NCBI RefSeq assembly: GCF_019279795.1 | Contig: NC_056739.1 | Span: forward strand, 13,096,968-13,160,967 | Origin: Protopterus annectens | Taxonomy: Eukaryota; Chordata; Ceratodontiformes; Protopteridae | DNA: 64,000 nucleotides | Reading direction: 5' to 3' | Shown here: positions 61,901 to 64,000 of the stretch, in pieces | Layout: the number at the start of each line of letters is the position of its first letter | Numbering within the stretch: the stretch's first letter is position 1 | Position numbers and translations under genes: made by a program | Notes under the pieces: model-generated | Databases searched by the model: none | Told to the model about the DNA's origin: nothing | The model's input: only the letters and a program-made list of their open reading frames with translations

Positions 61901-64000
61901 GCTTCCCAAACAAAGATTCCCAGGAAACATGGTTTTGTGGACCTCCTCTGCCTCAACGATGATGTCTTCCATTACTGTTTCCTCCTCTGCCTCTGGGGGA
62001 ATACTCACCATGTGTGTCTTGGTAGGACCCTTGAGACTTTTTGAACCACATTTTTCTACTGCCTCTCTGACCCTTGGGATAAGGTCTCTGAGGAGCCAGA
62101 AAACATATGCCCACAGCAGATATGGTCTTACCTTCTTTCTCATACCTGGATAGTGTATCCTTGACTTTGGGACCAAAAAGGGATGTGCTGTCAAATGGGG
62201 AGTTGATGAATGAAGACTTAAAAGGTTCTACAAAATCGCAAAGGCACATCCAGGCATGCCTCCTCATGGAGATACCGGAATCTGCCATTATGCTTGTTCT
62301 TTCAGCTGTATGTGCTATGAGCTTCACGGATGAGTTAGCTACCAAATGTAGGGTGGATAACTGGGAAGCTACTTTCTCTTTAGACCCCTCAGCTATTCCT
62401 TCAAGGGTATCTGAAAGCTCCTTGATCAGAACCCTTTGCAATCTGGTAAAATATGAAAGGTAATTCAGTGACCATAAGGCAAAGGTCACTGATGAGAAGA
62501 CATGCTTCCCACATCTATCCATTGTCATGGAATCCTTATTAGGAGGATGGATAGTTGAACTGTCCTCGGAGAGTTCCTTCTTGGTCGCTGCCGTCATGAC
62601 TATAACATCTACTGCAACCACTATTGTCCAGAAACCCTTACCCGAGGGAGAGAGGATAATTTTATTTGGTCTCCTGGGAACAAGCTCAATGGAATCTGGG
62701 GTCTCGCACGCCCGCCATGAGATCAAACCTAGGAGCTCATGAGTGGAGGGAGTCACCCAGGAGGTGGATGGGCAAGAACCAAAGGTAGCCAGGTACACCA
62801 ACTCCACAGGTGAAGGACTGCTGGACTGCCAACCACCCCTCTGCTTCAGACTCACCATTATCTCCTCAAAGGAAACATCCTCAGGGGATGACTGTGGGGA
62901 TCCTTCACCCTCAAGGTCAGTGTCTTCAGTGGCTGACTCCTCTGTGGAGTCCAAATGCTTCCTGTTGCATAATATTTTCCTATGGACCTCCTCAATGGGG
63001 TAATCTGGGATGGTATTGGAAGAGTCAGGGGTCCCAGATGGGTGTCCTGGCACTCGTGGTCCCACAGTCTCTGTGGAATCTGGTGACAAGAAGAGGCAGG
63101 CAAGGTATCTTGTTAGGATAGCAGATCCGAGGGGGCAGGTGACTTCTTAATTGCAGTGGCAGCTATAGCCCTCTCTAAAGCCCCAAAAGCTGACTGCTCC
63201 TGAATGGATGAGGACTCTGGCTCCAACAAACCATGTTTATGGGATGAGGTCCCCTCCAGACCAGAAGACAGCTCACCTGGGGTTGAACCTGGAGTCAAGC
63301 TCACCTTTGCTGAAGCCCCGTGGAGCATAAACTGCTGCAAAGACCTGGAAGTCATGCGGTTCACTATGGCTCCAAGAACTCTCTGGCTCCGAAAAAGCTA
63401 ATGACCTCCAAGCAAAAGTCAGATCCGAAGAAAGGGACACCTTTAGATCAGAGGTAAAAGGCACTGGGCATATTGGATCCAATAACTCCAAAGCCTGCCC
63501 TGATGTTGGAGAAGGAGGAAGAGGGGTAATGGATGGTTTGGAGTGATCTGAAACTTTAAGGGTCAAGAGAGACTTAGGTGATACCCTGCACCTACAAAAC
63601 CTTCTGCACCATCTGTTCCATAGCTTCTTCAGTTAGGATCCTGGTTGAAGTGGAGGATGAGGTGTAAGGGGATCTATGTCTCGATAGAAAGGGAGATGGC
63701 ACTCTCACTGGAACTGTGTCATAAGATGGAGAGTACCAAGTCCTTGGTGATGTCAAAATTGGCTTAAAAGGACTGGATGTTGGATCTAACATCAACGGAT
63801 CCGATCCATCCTTACCAGACAAGATTGGAGCCAAAGAAGTCAGATCCAACAGAGCAGAGGTCGGAGCCGAGGTCTCTGATCAGATCACAGACTCATCATG
63901 ACTTGAAGATTTCAAAGTTTTTGGTTTCAGCTCTGAGACATCTGTCGGCACAGAAGAGGGTCTCTTCTTAACTTTGGCCAAGAACCTAGAGGACAAAGAA
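61880..64000 (-). pseudogene. DIRS Gag (element J), partial and frameshifted
   Basis: The C-terminal block (63089-61953) is one frame: CNRKHLDSTEESATEDTDLEGEG corresponds to the KRKH/acidic region, then DVSFEEIMVSLKQRGGW, SWVTPSTHELLGLI, VIVMTAATKKELS, LWSLNYLSYFTRLQRVLIKE, FDSTSLFGPKVKDTLS and SPRGRGGNSNGRHHR. Upstream, Ser/Pro-rich linker pieces in other frames continue to the window edge, with GGATCCGA-type words at 63799 and nearby. The zinc module lies beyond the window. Confidence 0.78.

Larger units (their letters stand above)
39290..64000 (-). mobile_element. Old DIRS element J, host of I, K and a Penelope-like element
   Basis: J's own DNA is 39290-39455 (left repeat), 45544-46451 (ICR and recombinase end), 52537-53227 (RNase H/RT) and 61201-64000 (RT, gag), continuing past the window. 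The pieces read in the correct order on the minus strand once the inserts are removed. About 1 kb between RNase H and mid-recombinase is absent at the K junction. RT carries YLYD. High divergence and many stops make J the oldest host in the right half. Confidence 0.82.

Noticed and set aside
1..64000. CRISPR-like array or defence system
   Set aside because: No regularly spaced short repeats with unique spacers. All repeats are terminal or internal parts of retrotransposons.

Overview
This is a gene-poor stretch of a large vertebrate genome made almost entirely of retrotransposons. I find no host exon, rRNA, tRNA or CRISPR. At least nine DIRS-like tyrosine-recombinase retrotransposon copies (labelled A, B, C, D, E, H, I, K, L) plus two old remnants (G, J) are stacked on and inside one another. 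Two Jockey-superfamily LINEs and one Penelope-like element sit among them. Such DIRS density fits a giant amphibian genome (caecilian or salamander) or perhaps lungfish. That is inference from repeat content, not an identification.

Layout. A (+, 5' part outside the window) occupies 1-3553 and interrupts the recombinase gene of B (-). From there to about 26210 the elements are nested five deep: remnant G contains or abuts B, B is split by E, E by C, and C by D. C (8345-20197) lies only 6 bp inside the left end of E. D (13862-20094) lies inside the right terminal repeat of C. After about 0.74 kb of non-DIRS sequence comes H (+, 26964-38888), split by LINE-a (29773-33906) in its RT gene and LINE-b (36172-37876) in its recombinase gene. 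An old copy, J (-, 39290 to beyond the window end), then hosts I (39456-45543), K (46452-52536) and a Penelope-like element (53228-61200), which itself hosts L (54509-60664).

Element organisation. Each DIRS copy has inverted terminal repeats, then gag, then RT/RNase H/Dam-like methyltransferase, then tyrosine recombinase, then an internal complementary region (ICR). Where both ends are visible, the ICR is the reverse complement of the two ends joined. That is the structure expected for a rolling, circular DNA intermediate integrated by a recombinase. Consistent with this, DIRS junctions lack target-site duplications, whereas the Penelope-like element has a 15-bp duplication. Gag has an N-terminal eight-ligand zinc-binding module, a Ser/Pro-rich linker, a KRKH basic patch, a helical domain and an RGG tail.

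Most copies are decayed by frameshifts and lost catalytic residues. Long open frames survive in I gag, the E and C recombinases, the I and K recombinases and parts of the E RT. Families judged from ends and proteins: A/K; D/E/H; I/L with B, J and G; and C alone.

The most unusual signal is a family-specific palindromic word in the terminal repeats (GGAGCCGA/TCGGCTCC, GGATCCGA/TCGGATCC, or a CGGCCG core). The same word is reiterated in that family's gag linker DNA, and it changes between families in both places together.
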